NCBI GenBank assembly: GCA_934875675.1
Contig: CAKXIK010000016.1
Coordinates: 16,361-48,732 of the forward strand
From: an uncultured bacterium
GTDB taxonomy: Bacteria > Bacillota > Clostridia > Oscillospirales > Acutalibacteraceae
Length of the DNA stretch: 32,372 nt
Reading direction: 5' to 3'
The notes under the pieces are model-generated. The model ran no database searches. It saw only the letters and a list, made by a program, of their open reading frames with translations, and had not been told where the DNA came from. Positions 23,729 through 30,693 of this stretch are shown here, piece after piece (position 1 is the first letter of the stretch; each line of letters begins with the position of its first letter). Position numbers and translations under genes: made by a program.

Positions 23729-24175
23729 TTACCAAAACAGCAACTTTGACAATCTGGTAAGTGCATCAGCACTGCGATCATAAGCTTCTGATTTTTCAAT
23801 ATGGAATTCATCCATAATTTTCTGAATCCCATTTCCTTCTTCGTAATCAATCCAGCGAAGTGTAAGCATTCTACGTTCGGTATCGCTAAGTCTATCCCAC
23901 ACAGGAGAAATATCACGATCATACTCTTTTGCTTTGCGATATCCCTGTGTAAGTGCATTTTTGCGATCAATTGCCTTACACAAATTATCCTCGGCTTTAT
24001 TAGCCCCTCCCTGCACAGGCGTGGAATCTGTGGATACCGTCTTCACTGCATGAATGCGAGAATTAATCTCTTTGATTTGATCCGGTGCATTTTCAAGCAG
24101 AAAATGTTTATCATGCCAATCACGCAGCGCATTAATAGTCGCCTTGCGTGTATCTATGTAATCAAGTTTGCTCAC
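23729..24175 (-). CDS. Sigma-like (ArpU/DUF1492-like) late gene regulator
   Basis: The 148-residue protein has a long N-terminal helix region and a C-terminal helix-turn-helix (about 92-148): LSDTERRMLTLRWIDYEEGN, then IQKIMDEFHIEKSEAYDRSA. That order resembles sigma region 4, as in ArpU/RinA-like phage activators and DUF1492 proteins, which sit directly before terminase genes and turn on late transcription. The gap and terminator downstream would be the place where it acts. No DNA-binding site was found. Confidence 0.72.
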   Translation of the reverse strand: MSKLDYIDTRKATINALRDWHDKHFLLENAPDQIKEINSRIHAVKTVSTDSTPVQGGANKAEDNLCKAIDRKNALTQGYRKAKEYDRDISPVWDRLSDTERRMLTLRWIDYEEGNGIQKIMDEFHIEKSEAYDRSADALTRLSKLLFW

Positions 24176-24348
24176 TGCTTATCCCCCTCCAATGTATATC
24201 GGTACCAGTACAGCAATATCCAAGAAAGCGCAATTAAATATCCAAAAAATGCTTGCCAATTTTCTCGGGTTGCCATCGTTGATACGGATATAACTGTTGC
24301 GCCTGCGCTCATTCCTGTGATAAAATTTGCAATCCTTCTGATTTTCAT
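24172..24348 (-). CDS. Small two-span membrane protein
   Basis: The start at ATG 24348 gives 58 residues (MKIRRIANFITGMSAGATVI), lying one base past the stop of the upstream small gene and overlapping the regulator start by 4 bases. Two hydrophobic stretches are seen (ITGMSAGATVISVSTM and FFGYLIALSWILLYWY). No family is recognised. Small membrane proteins are common in the early to middle gene blocks of these phages. Confidence 0.6.
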   Translation of the reverse strand: MKIRRIANFITGMSAGATVISVSTMATRENWQAFFGYLIALSWILLYWYRYTLEGDKQ

Positions 24349-24349
24349 A

Positions 24350-24475
24350 TCACTTATCCCCCTTACTGAATACTTCCACCAGCCCGATAATCCCCGCCGC
24401 CGATACCATCCCAATCAGCACTCCAGCAATAAAGCAGCCAAGGTTAAGCCACAGGACACCGGATATTTCAATCAT
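24350..24475 (-). CDS. Small DUF3789-like membrane protein
   Basis: This 41-residue reading frame starts at an ATG that overlaps the methyltransferase stop codon: MIEISGVLWLNLGCFIAGVL, then IGMVSAAGIIGLVEVFSKGD and K. Nearly the whole peptide is one Gly-rich membrane segment ending in a charged tail. That fits the DUF3789-like miniature proteins found in Firmicutes phages. The overlaps on both sides fit a compact operon. Confidence 0.55.
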   Translation of the reverse strand: MIEISGVLWLNLGCFIAGVLIGMVSAAGIIGLVEVFSKGDK

Positions 24476-25154
24476 TTGTAACCACCCCTTTCATAAAATC
24501 CGCAAATCGTTTGTTCGATTTTTCAAGTACAGATTTATCCTTTTCTATTCCGTAAAAATCCAATCCGGATTTATATGCGGAAATTCGGCTGCTACCGCTT
24601 CCTAGATGCGTATCTATAATTTTTTGCCCCGGTTGTGCAAATTTCTGAAAAATCCAATCATACAGCATTACCGGCTTTTGAGTTGGATGAATTCGCTTTT
24701 CGTTTAGTTTTTTATTTCCTTGTTGCGTTCGGCCTTCCGATATTGATTTGGCTTGAAACATTCCGTTCCACATTAATGGAAATAGTCTAACCGAATTAAT
24801 CATGCTGCAATATGCAATTTCACAATCTGAAAATGATGATGCACCATTGCATTTATCCCAAACAATGCGGCCTGATCCAATATGCCTGCCAACTTCGAAA
24901 TAGTTAATCCCCCAAATAATCTGGTTTTTGGATACCCGGAACAATTCATCAAAATATTCTTTTGTTGGGATTTCCCATTCTTCGCATTGTTCATATACCC
25001 GCTGAACACCGATAGGCGAAACCGATCTTCCGTAATATTTTCGTTTTTCGGGTCCACTAAAGTATGGCGGGTCGACTACTGCAAGATCAAAAAAATTATC
25101 CGGAAATTTGGGAAGTACGTTCATACAGTCGCCCAAAACTACTTTGCTGATCAT
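24468..25154 (-). CDS. Orphan DNA methyltransferase (DPPY type)
   Basis: I start at ATG 25154, which overlaps the upstream stop by 4 bases and follows AAAGGAG, giving 228 residues. Motif IV DPPY lies at residues 28-31, followed by a target-recognition region, then RIHPTQKP and the AdoMet-binding motif DTHLGSGSS. DPPY before the AdoMet loop is the beta-class order of N6-adenine or N4-cytosine methylases. No restriction partner is nearby, so it is an orphan enzyme, probably protecting phage DNA from host restriction or altering DNA marks. The target site cannot be read from sequence. Confidence 0.9.
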   Translation of the reverse strand: MISKVVLGDCMNVLPKFPDNFFDLAVVDPPYFSGPEKRKYYGRSVSPIGVQRVYEQCEEWEIPTKEYFDELFRVSKNQIIWGINYFEVGRHIGSGRIVWDKCNGASSFSDCEIAYCSMINSVRLFPLMWNGMFQAKSISEGRTQQGNKKLNEKRIHPTQKPVMLYDWIFQKFAQPGQKIIDTHLGSGSSRISAYKSGLDFYGIEKDKSVLEKSNKRFADFMKGVVTND

Positions 25155-25531
25155 TTCGTCTGCTCCTTTCCACGCCACTCCCACTCATCGTTATCGCAAA
25201 AATTTGCCAGACAGTACGGGCTTTCTGGTTTTGAATTTTCGTGCTTACAAAATGTGCAAGAGTTTGTATCACCATCAAATATTGCTCGTTTTAAATCCTC
25301 CACCGCTGCATCCACCGCTGCATCCCGTTCCGCTGTCACGGCGGCAAACTGATTTTGCAATTCTTCAATTACGTTCGCCGCATCACGAATCAGCCACTGG
25401 CGGCAGAATCTCGGTTCCTCTTCATTTTCCCGATTATCTCTCGGGTCAATACAATGATCTGAGCATTCATCATCGTATCCCATGTCTCCGCAGCAATAGC
25501 GCATATTTTCTAAAAGCTTTTCTATTTCCAT
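25151..25531 (-). CDS. Hypothetical early phage protein, Cys-rich
   Basis: The 126-residue protein opens with MEIEKLLENMRYCCGDMGYD and has a Cys/Asp-rich first half, a helix with Ala-rich pattern (QFAAVTAERDAAVDAAVEDL), and a Cys-rich tail (CTFCKHENSKPESPYC). The Cys pairs may bind zinc. The ATGA overlap with the methyltransferase places it in the early operon. Many Firmicutes phages encode similar proteins of unknown function. Confidence 0.75.
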   Translation of the reverse strand: MEIEKLLENMRYCCGDMGYDDECSDHCIDPRDNRENEEEPRFCRQWLIRDAANVIEELQNQFAAVTAERDAAVDAAVEDLKRAIFDGDTNSCTFCKHENSKPESPYCLANFCDNDEWEWRGKEQTK

Positions 25532-25534
25532 CGG

Positions 25535-25771
25535 TCAGTCCTCCTTCGGGTCGAAACTGCACATTTTAAACGTTTCCATAAACTGCAACCATTCAGATGC
25601 TTCTTTCCCGAACAAGTATAAATATTCTATTTTCCCGCAATTAAGGCATTTATATTTCGCTTCTATCTGCGGTTCTACACTTCCCAATTCATGTATCTTA
25701 TGCCACCCAAGTAATTCTCCGTTTAAATGACGGCACCAAAACTGTTTCCACAAAAATTTTAATTTTTTCAT
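25535..25771 (-). CDS. Small zinc-ribbon-like protein
   Basis: The 78-residue protein starts MKKLKFLWKQFWCRHLNGEL and has a YKCLNCGKIEYLYL ribbon-like motif with one clear CxxC pair. It is basic at the N-terminus and acidic at the end (FDPKED). AAAGGATGAT precedes the ATG. A nucleic-acid or protein-binding role is possible but unsupported. Confidence 0.65.
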   Translation of the reverse strand: MKKLKFLWKQFWCRHLNGELLGWHKIHELGSVEPQIEAKYKCLNCGKIEYLYLFGKEASEWLQFMETFKMCSFDPKED

Positions 25772-25777
25772 TTCATA

Positions 25778-25948
25778 TCATCCTTTCTTGCAGCTTATAT
25801 GCTGATAGTGGATTACTATTTTGCTGACCATGCCGCGGCTGCGGATTACATACTTGATAGATTCGGATTTGGCTGGAATCAGTTTTCCACAATGGCTGCA
25901 CACCTGCGGGCGAGATGATCTGACGCGGGTCAGTTCGATTTCTTTCAT
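25778..25948 (-). CDS. Small Cys-containing protein
   Basis: The 56-residue frame begins MKEIELTRVRSSRPQVCSHC, continues through GKLIPAKSESIKYVIRSRGM, and ends HISCKKG. The ATG overlaps the stop of the read-through frame of the HNH gene (ATGA), and GGAGGATGCAG lies upstream. One CxxC pair plus a later His and Cys could form a zinc site. The next gene starts 6 bases after it. Confidence 0.6.
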   Translation of the reverse strand: MKEIELTRVRSSRPQVCSHCGKLIPAKSESIKYVIRSRGMVSKIVIHYQHISCKKG

Positions 25949-26058
25949 TCTGCATCCTCCTTCGGTGGTTCAGGCATATATGTGACACACTTCCATGTGA
26001 TTCCATTAATTGCATTCATCATGGTCTTTTTTGAAACACCGTACTTATCTGCCAACTT

Positions 26059-26496
26059 CTAAAATGATGTTCCGTGATATGCATGCTCCCATCGTGCATC
26101 TTTTACAGATTTCTTTGATAGTTTCGCCCTGGGCTGTTCTTCTCCAACTTTTACAATGTTCCTACCCTTATGCTCTCTATCATCAATATTATCTTGACGT
26201 GTTCCTACGAAAAGATGATCCGGATTTATACACGCCGGGTTATCGCACTTATGGCACACTTCCATTCCTTCAGGTATTTTGCCCTTAAAAATCAGATAAG
26301 ACAGTCTGTGTACTGCGATTGTCTTTCTTGTCCCGTCTTTTCTGCTACCGATGGTTGTGCGCCCATACCCCCTGCGTTTACACCCAATCCATTCCCAGCA
26401 TCCAGTTACATTGTTTACAACAACGTTTTCCAAAAGCCTATCCTTAGTTGGCATTGTCGGTAGCCCAATTTTCCTGGCTTTATAATCAGGTATCAT
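26059..26496 (-). CDS. HNH endonuclease, shortened by an in-frame amber codon
   Basis: The frame encodes 145 residues: a NUMOD/HNH region with GCWEWIGCKRRGYGRTTI, VHRLSYLIFKGKIPEGMEVC and CDNPACINPDHLFVGT. It ends at TAG (26059-26061). The same frame stays open past the TAG to 25945 and encodes KLADKYGVSKKTMMNAINGI, then TWKCV, a plausible C-terminal DNA-binding helix-turn-helix. So the gene is probably a 183-residue homing-type HNH enzyme interrupted by a nonsense mutation. The catalytic part is kept, and GGAGGAAAT lies upstream of the ATG. Confidence 0.85.
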   Translation of the reverse strand: MIPDYKARKIGLPTMPTKDRLLENVVVNNVTGCWEWIGCKRRGYGRTTIGSRKDGTRKTIAVHRLSYLIFKGKIPEGMEVCHKCDNPACINPDHLFVGTRQDNIDDREHKGRNIVKVGEEQPRAKLSKKSVKDARWEHAYHGTSF

Positions 26497-26713
26497 GTGT
26501 TATTTCCTCCGTACTCGGCAGCGGCATCCAGTGGGTGACACTATTCCCTTTCCATTTGCTCCATTCCCACTGTGCAGGAAATATTTTTTTGCCATGTTTT
26601 TCCTCTTCGTAAAAGCACCGAGAAGCAATAGAAACTCTTCTTGATTTTGTGCAGATTAAAACGGTGATAAGCTTTGCTCCGTCCTTAGCTCCATCCTCTG
26701 GCAGCCTTATCAT
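26486..26713 (-). CDS. DUF551-like C-terminal part, separated by a frameshift
   Basis: The 75-residue frame opens MIRLPEDGAKDGAKLITVLI and ends VTHWMPLPSTEE, the usual body and end of DUF551 phage proteins. The usual beginning, GGWISVNDR, lies in the frame just upstream with one extra A at the junction. The ATG here overlaps the other frame by 29 bases, so the part could be made by re-initiation. DUF551 function is unknown. Confidence 0.7.
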   Translation of the reverse strand: MIRLPEDGAKDGAKLITVLICTKSRRVSIASRCFYEEEKHGKKIFPAQWEWSKWKGNSVTHWMPLPSTEEITHDT

Positions 26714-26852
26714 TTACCGAAATCCACCCGCCGTTCTGCTGCGCTTGCAAGGCTGAAATTGCCATTGCAACCGATTCCGGACTGATGTCTTGCTTTAAAC
26801 TTCGATGATAAGCATAATCTTCAAATTCTTGGATTGCTTCCAGTTCAGTCAT
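26685..26852 (-). CDS. DUF551-type N-terminal part, separated by a frameshift
   Basis: The start at ATG 26852 (MTELEAIQEFEDYAYHRSLK) follows AAAGGATGGG and gives 55 residues. The frame runs into NGGWISVNDK, then out of frame (AARGWS and stop), while the next frame continues RLPEDGAK. One extra A in GATAAGG explains both. Together the pieces would make one protein of about 120 residues, the usual DUF551 plan with a helical N-terminus. Confidence 0.65.
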   Translation of the reverse strand: MTELEAIQEFEDYAYHRSLKQDISPESVAMAISALQAQQNGGWISVNDKAARGWS

Positions 26853-27123
26853 TGCTTTTACCCATCCTTTCCAATAGACCTTTTTCCAACCGATCAAAGC
26901 CGTATTGCAGATCATCCAAATAGCTTGGCGAGAATCTCGGGGCCTTTGGCAGCATCTCATTCTGCACAAATTCATATACCTGATCGTTAAGCCGGTTCAA
27001 GCGCTTCTTCCCCCAGCCCTGTTGCGTTGCCAGCGTCATCAGCGTGGCCATGATGCCGATTGCGATTTCCTTATCTCGGGCTTCATTCTGCGGCGTTATG
27101 GCTCTTTGTTTCAGTACATTCAT
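26845..27123 (-). CDS. Hypothetical early phage protein
   Basis: The 92-residue, helical protein (MNVLKQRAITPQNEARDKEI, later GWGKKRLNRLNDQVYEFVQN) has a pattern seen in small proteins next to RusA in Firmicutes prophages. No catalytic or metal motif is seen. It follows the RusA gene by 2 bases and overlaps the next start by 8. Confidence 0.7.
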   Translation of the reverse strand: MNVLKQRAITPQNEARDKEIAIGIMATLMTLATQQGWGKKRLNRLNDQVYEFVQNEMLPKAPRFSPSYLDDLQYGFDRLEKGLLERMGKSND

Positions 27124-27125
27124 GC

Positions 27126-27557
27126 CTAATCATCGCTCCATTTAATTTCTACTTCGACATGGGGAATCACATCATATCGTTTTTGCACTGCTGCACGACA
27201 AACCCGAGAATCATCTTTCCAGGCGAATCCATTGAGTGCGTCACAAATGATTTTCAAAATATTATCCACATCCGGTTTCTTTGTCGGCAGTAGTATTCCG
27301 GATACCATGTCTGCCTGAGCCTTTTTGCTCTTGCTCTTAGGAATTGAGAAATAGGCTACAATTGCAACGGAACAGATTCCGTCAAATTGTGCTCTTTCCA
27401 AGCCCGCAGAGCTCATAAAACGTTGTCTGACAAGTTCCTCATAGGCAACAGTTTTATCCGGCGTATAGGTCATGCTGTGCCCCGATTTGGTACGCACTAC
27501 ACGCGGACGAGCTTTTCCTACCGGCTCTCCCGGAATCGAAAACTTTAAATAACTCAA
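27126..27557 (-). CDS. rusA: RusA-family Holliday junction resolvase
   Basis: The 143-residue protein has the RusA pattern: FSIPGEPVGKARPRVVR at the start, later KKPDVDNILKIICDALNGFA, then WKDDSRV. The Asp cluster (PDVDN and WKDDS) fits the metal-binding active site that cleaves four-way DNA junctions. It should resolve recombination or replication intermediates before packaging. The start overlaps the end of the DnaC-like gene by 4 bases. The gene ends in TAG. Confidence 0.92.
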   Translation of the reverse strand: MSYLKFSIPGEPVGKARPRVVRTKSGHSMTYTPDKTVAYEELVRQRFMSSAGLERAQFDGICSVAIVAYFSIPKSKSKKAQADMVSGILLPTKKPDVDNILKIICDALNGFAWKDDSRVCRAAVQKRYDVIPHVEVEIKWSDD

Positions 27558-28306
27558 CGCTTTTCCCTCCTGTAATCCGTCGCTGTCAGCACCGCAACGT
27601 CACATACTTCCATGAGTCGGCTGTAACAGCGTTCCCCGATGCGATTGCAAAGGTCTTTCCCTACCCAGTTAGTCGTAATAATTGTTGGCAGAGTTGCCTT
27701 GTACCGATCATTGATAATGACGGTAAGCTGCTTTTGCGTCCATTCTGTCGGTTTTTCTGCACCCAGATCATCAAGCAATAGCACTGGTGCTTTGCAGGCA
27801 TCTTCCATAATGCGCTGTTGGTCGCCCGCGGGAGACCCGTCTGGCAAAAGCTTCAGAAGATTTTCTCCAACGTCCCAGAACACGGATATGTAATCCTGCA
27901 AACAGCAGTTCAGAATGGCAGCACCAAGGTGCGTTTTCCCTGTCCCGGCAGGACCCGCAATAATTAATCCACGTCCTGCTCGGATATTCTCATATCGGTT
28001 AAGCAACCATGACTTGCAGGCTTCAAAGGCTTGTTCTGTTCCTTGACGCTTTGAGAAAGTATTGAGCGCACAGGCTTCAAATCTTTTTGGTATCTGTGAT
28101 CGCTCTTTTCGCCGTTCCAGGCGTTTCTGTTTTTGCTCCCGATCCTTCTTTTCTGCCCACTCCGCCGCCTCTGTTTCCTTGCATTTGCACGGTTTACGCA
28201 GCTCGTGCCCAAATGCCTGTATTGCCCAAATATGTTCTCCACAGACCGGACATGTTTCTCCGGTATCATAAGCATTTTTCGGCATGTCCAATTCTTCCGG
28301 CATCAC
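27554..28306 (-). CDS. DnaC-like helicase loader ATPase
   Basis: The 250-residue protein has an N-terminal Cys cluster (C19, C22, C40, C42), a basic linker, and an AAA+ core with Walker A GPAGTGKT (118-125), Walker B VLLLDD (175-180), and the IIDRYKA-like and TTNW segments (IINDRYKATLPTIITTNW). This is the DnaC/IstB-type loader that delivers replicative helicase to the phage origin. It is translationally coupled (ATGA) to the replication protein gene before it. Confidence 0.93.
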   Translation of the reverse strand: MMPEELDMPKNAYDTGETCPVCGEHIWAIQAFGHELRKPCKCKETEAAEWAEKKDREQKQKRLERRKERSQIPKRFEACALNTFSKRQGTEQAFEACKSWLLNRYENIRAGRGLIIAGPAGTGKTHLGAAILNCCLQDYISVFWDVGENLLKLLPDGSPAGDQQRIMEDACKAPVLLLDDLGAEKPTEWTQKQLTVIINDRYKATLPTIITTNWVGKDLCNRIGERCYSRLMEVCDVAVLTATDYRREKR

Positions 28307-29049
28307 CAGTCACCTCCATGTTGCTTATAATATTCCGGATCCCCGAAATAGCTTCCATGCCCTCTGCTCTCACCAGTCTGATTCTTTGCGTTCCCCTGCA
28401 GGATAGATTCCACATATTTTGCCGAATGGCCTCCACGTTGCTTTGCCGTTTCAATAGCTTGCAGAATTTCTGATTTGGAGTATTCCCAGCACAAGTGCGA
28501 CATGACATCAATGTCCTGTCTGGTACACGGCCTGATTGAATTATCAAAGGCCCTCTGAAGCTCAGCATTAAATTTTCGCATGTCTTCCGGTACCACAGAG
28601 CTTTCTTTACTCTCTTTCTCTCTCTCTTTCTTTCTTTGTTTGAAACTGTCATCATTTTTTGAAGAAATGTTTACATTCTCGCTTAAAATGTGCACATTTT
28701 TAAAGTTTTCTGTATTGCGAAGCAAGAGGTACTGTTTTTTGACCTCGACAATCTTCCGGCGGCTGACTGCTTCCAAGTATCTGCGCTGGATTCCGGCGCT
28801 GGTGAGAACCTGATACTTTTCAAAGATGTCTTTGTCAAAAATACCTCTTCTGATCGCGGCAGCCACTATATCCGAAACGACATTGTCACCCAGCCCGCAG
28901 CTGCGTCCAAACAACAATGCAACCTCGTTTGTCCATTCACAGTAATAACCCTGCTGCCCATAAATACGCTGGAACAGCTTAACAATTACTGCAAACCCTT
29001 TCAGCCCGAATTCCGCCTCGATCAACGCAAACTTGTCGTCCATGCACAC
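28303..29049 (-). CDS. Phage replication protein (Lin1244/DUF4373-DnaD type)
   Basis: From the GTG at 29049 it has 248 residues, but the frame upstream, back to an AUC at 29082, encodes IRSGIDYFPLDVCMDDKFAL, the conserved start of this family (usually MxRKGIDYFPLDV). AAAGGGGTGA lies about 7 bases before that AUC. So the true start may be AUC, or the gene has lost its ATG. The N-terminal domain (IEAEFGLKGFAVIVKLFQRI) is a winged-helix replication domain; the C-terminal part (SEILQAIETAKQRGGHSAKY, VESIL) is DnaD-like. It probably binds the origin with the DnaC-like partner encoded next. Confidence 0.85.
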   Translation of the reverse strand: MCMDDKFALIEAEFGLKGFAVIVKLFQRIYGQQGYYCEWTNEVALLFGRSCGLGDNVVSDIVAAAIRRGIFDKDIFEKYQVLTSAGIQRRYLEAVSRRKIVEVKKQYLLLRNTENFKNVHILSENVNISSKNDDSFKQRKKEREKESKESSVVPEDMRKFNAELQRAFDNSIRPCTRQDIDVMSHLCWEYSKSEILQAIETAKQRGGHSAKYVESILQGNAKNQTGESRGHGSYFGDPEYYKQHGGDW

Positions 29050-29097
29050 GTCAAGCGGGAAGTAATCTATCCCGCTTCTGATAGTAGGTCACCCCTT

Positions 29098-29817
29098 TCA
29101 GCATACTGTAACTGGAATCCCGGTCAAACGTTCAATTTGTGATTTAAACAGAAATTTGTCTCCGTTGTTGTCGGAAACATGAATAAGAAATATTCGCCGC
29201 ACCTGAGACAGATCATTGGACTGCAAAAAGGAGCAAACATTTTCCAAAGAAAAATGACTGTGAAGCAATCTGCCACGAAGCTCCGGAGGAACCTTCCCGT
29301 CGTCGATACTCTGATCTAACAGCTCAAGACTGTAATTGCATTCCACCATGATGGTGTTTATCCGACAGAATGTGTTCGGGATATAATAAGTGTCTGTCGC
29401 AAAGAGCAGCTTTTCCTGCGCTATCGTTGAATACAGCAGAAATCCTACCGGTTCATTTGCGTCGTGCTTTGTCTGAAACGGCAGGATAATCCATGAAGCT
29501 CCTACCTTGAATTGACGCCCTGCACGTACCTCTTTGCGCCGATGCTCCCGGGTAATGCCTTTGAGCGCTTGCCATGTGCCGGCAGTCGTGTAAACGTCAA
29601 CGCCGCGTTCCATAACACCGGCAACGCCTTTGGCGTGATCTCCGTGTTCATGCGACACAAGGCAACCCTCCAATCGGGGGATTGCCTGCATCACAATCGG
29701 GTCTGTAAAAATCTTTCGATGATTGATTCCGGCCTCCAACAGCAACGCACCAACACCATCATCAATCAGATAACAGTTTCCGGAGCTGCCGGAAGCCAGA
29801 CAGTGAATATCAAGCAT
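29098..29817 (-). CDS. MBL-fold metallohydrolase (YycJ-like)
   Basis: The 239-residue protein has the metallo-beta-lactamase motif HEHGDH (in CLVSHEHGDHAKGV) and starts HCLASGSSGNCYLIDDGVG, as in YycJ/WalJ-type proteins. It ends with a C-terminal IFLIHVSDNNGDKF motif with a conserved His. Family members include nucleases. Its place right after recT suggests DNA processing, possibly an exonuclease partner, since no RecE or other exonuclease gene is visible. GGAGGACAAAAG lies upstream. Confidence 0.88.
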   Translation of the reverse strand: MLDIHCLASGSSGNCYLIDDGVGALLLEAGINHRKIFTDPIVMQAIPRLEGCLVSHEHGDHAKGVAGVMERGVDVYTTAGTWQALKGITREHRRKEVRAGRQFKVGASWIILPFQTKHDANEPVGFLLYSTIAQEKLLFATDTYYIPNTFCRINTIMVECNYSLELLDQSIDDGKVPPELRGRLLHSHFSLENVCSFLQSNDLSQVRRIFLIHVSDNNGDKFLFKSQIERLTGIPVTVC

Positions 29818-29854
29818 TTTCTTTTGTCCTCCTTCCAGTATCCGGAAAGTTCAG

Positions 29855-30676
29855 TTAGAACGGGCGTTTGGGCGTTTCCTTCTTTTCCGATTCCTCAGCA
29901 TCCGTATGTTCAGTGACTTCCCCTGTTTCTGGGTCAACCTCGATTCCCTGAATATCAATCGGCACCTGATTGGCATTCTCGGTGATTTCGCGCTGCACAT
30001 CTGCCGCGTCATCACGGTCAGCCGCAAGGGCACTGCTCATTTCGGTGGTCATGATACCGTAAGTGGAAATGAGCCGGCGAATGCAGGTTTTCAGTGCCAT
30101 TTTATCGAACTCGGTTTTCCATGGGCTGTATCCGCTGCCAAAGCTGGGGCTATATTTCTTTGCCCACGCTTCTACTTCTTCGCGGGACATATACAGCATT
30201 TTTTCAAATCCGTTAATCATGCGGAAATAGGCAAAATATCCGATCACGGTATCCGATGTTTTTTCTCCATCCAAATGGATTTCTCCGGAAAGCTTATCGA
30301 ATCCCCGCAACTCTCCCTCGTAAACCACATCAGCGTTGATAGTCTTATACTGGCCGGTGCGCTGCGCAAGCTGTATCAGGCCCTTGTACCCGATGGTGAA
30401 GGTCGGAACGTTCTTGTACGGTACCACATAAGCAAAGCCAAGGGATTTCACCAGCGGAAGATCAAGCGCAGCTGCCTTGACACATTCCAGTGCAACCTTC
30501 TCGGGGTCGCATTTCTGCAATGTGGAATCACCTGAATAAAGATCAATCATTGAGGACATAAAGGCACCCGCCTTATCCTTCAGGCTATTTTTGAGCTGTG
30601 CACGAATGGTTTGACTGTTCAGGACGCCCTTGAAGGTGTCCAGCTTGGTTGCGGGTCTGTTTTGCATTTCATTCAT
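29855..30676 (-). CDS. recT: RecT single-strand annealing protein
   Basis: The 273-residue protein is a clear RecT: IDLYSGDSTLQKCDPEKVAL, CVKAAALDLPLVKSLGFAYV, VPYKNVPTFTIGYKGLIQLA and FDKMALKTCIRRLISTYGIM. RecT coats and anneals single-stranded DNA in phage recombination. The C-terminus is long and acidic (EVTEHTDAEESEKKE). AGGAACGAT precedes the ATG. It sits between the DUF3102 gene and the MBL-fold gene in the early operon. Confidence 0.95.
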   Translation of the reverse strand: MNEMQNRPATKLDTFKGVLNSQTIRAQLKNSLKDKAGAFMSSMIDLYSGDSTLQKCDPEKVALECVKAAALDLPLVKSLGFAYVVPYKNVPTFTIGYKGLIQLAQRTGQYKTINADVVYEGELRGFDKLSGEIHLDGEKTSDTVIGYFAYFRMINGFEKMLYMSREEVEAWAKKYSPSFGSGYSPWKTEFDKMALKTCIRRLISTYGIMTTEMSSALAADRDDAADVQREITENANQVPIDIQGIEVDPETGEVTEHTDAEESEKKETPKRPF

Positions 30677-30693
30677 GGTTTATCGTTCCTTTC

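Noticed and set aside
25773..26015. - strand frame of 80 codons at the 5' side of the small Cys gene
   Set aside because: It overlaps in another frame both the HNH extension and the 56-residue gene, which have better start signals and protein-like sequence.
25945..26496. Recoding of TAG as a sense codon in this phage
   Set aside because: The tape measure and rusA genes end in TAG at sensible places, and the extended frame in the HNH gene is the only in-frame TAG I found.
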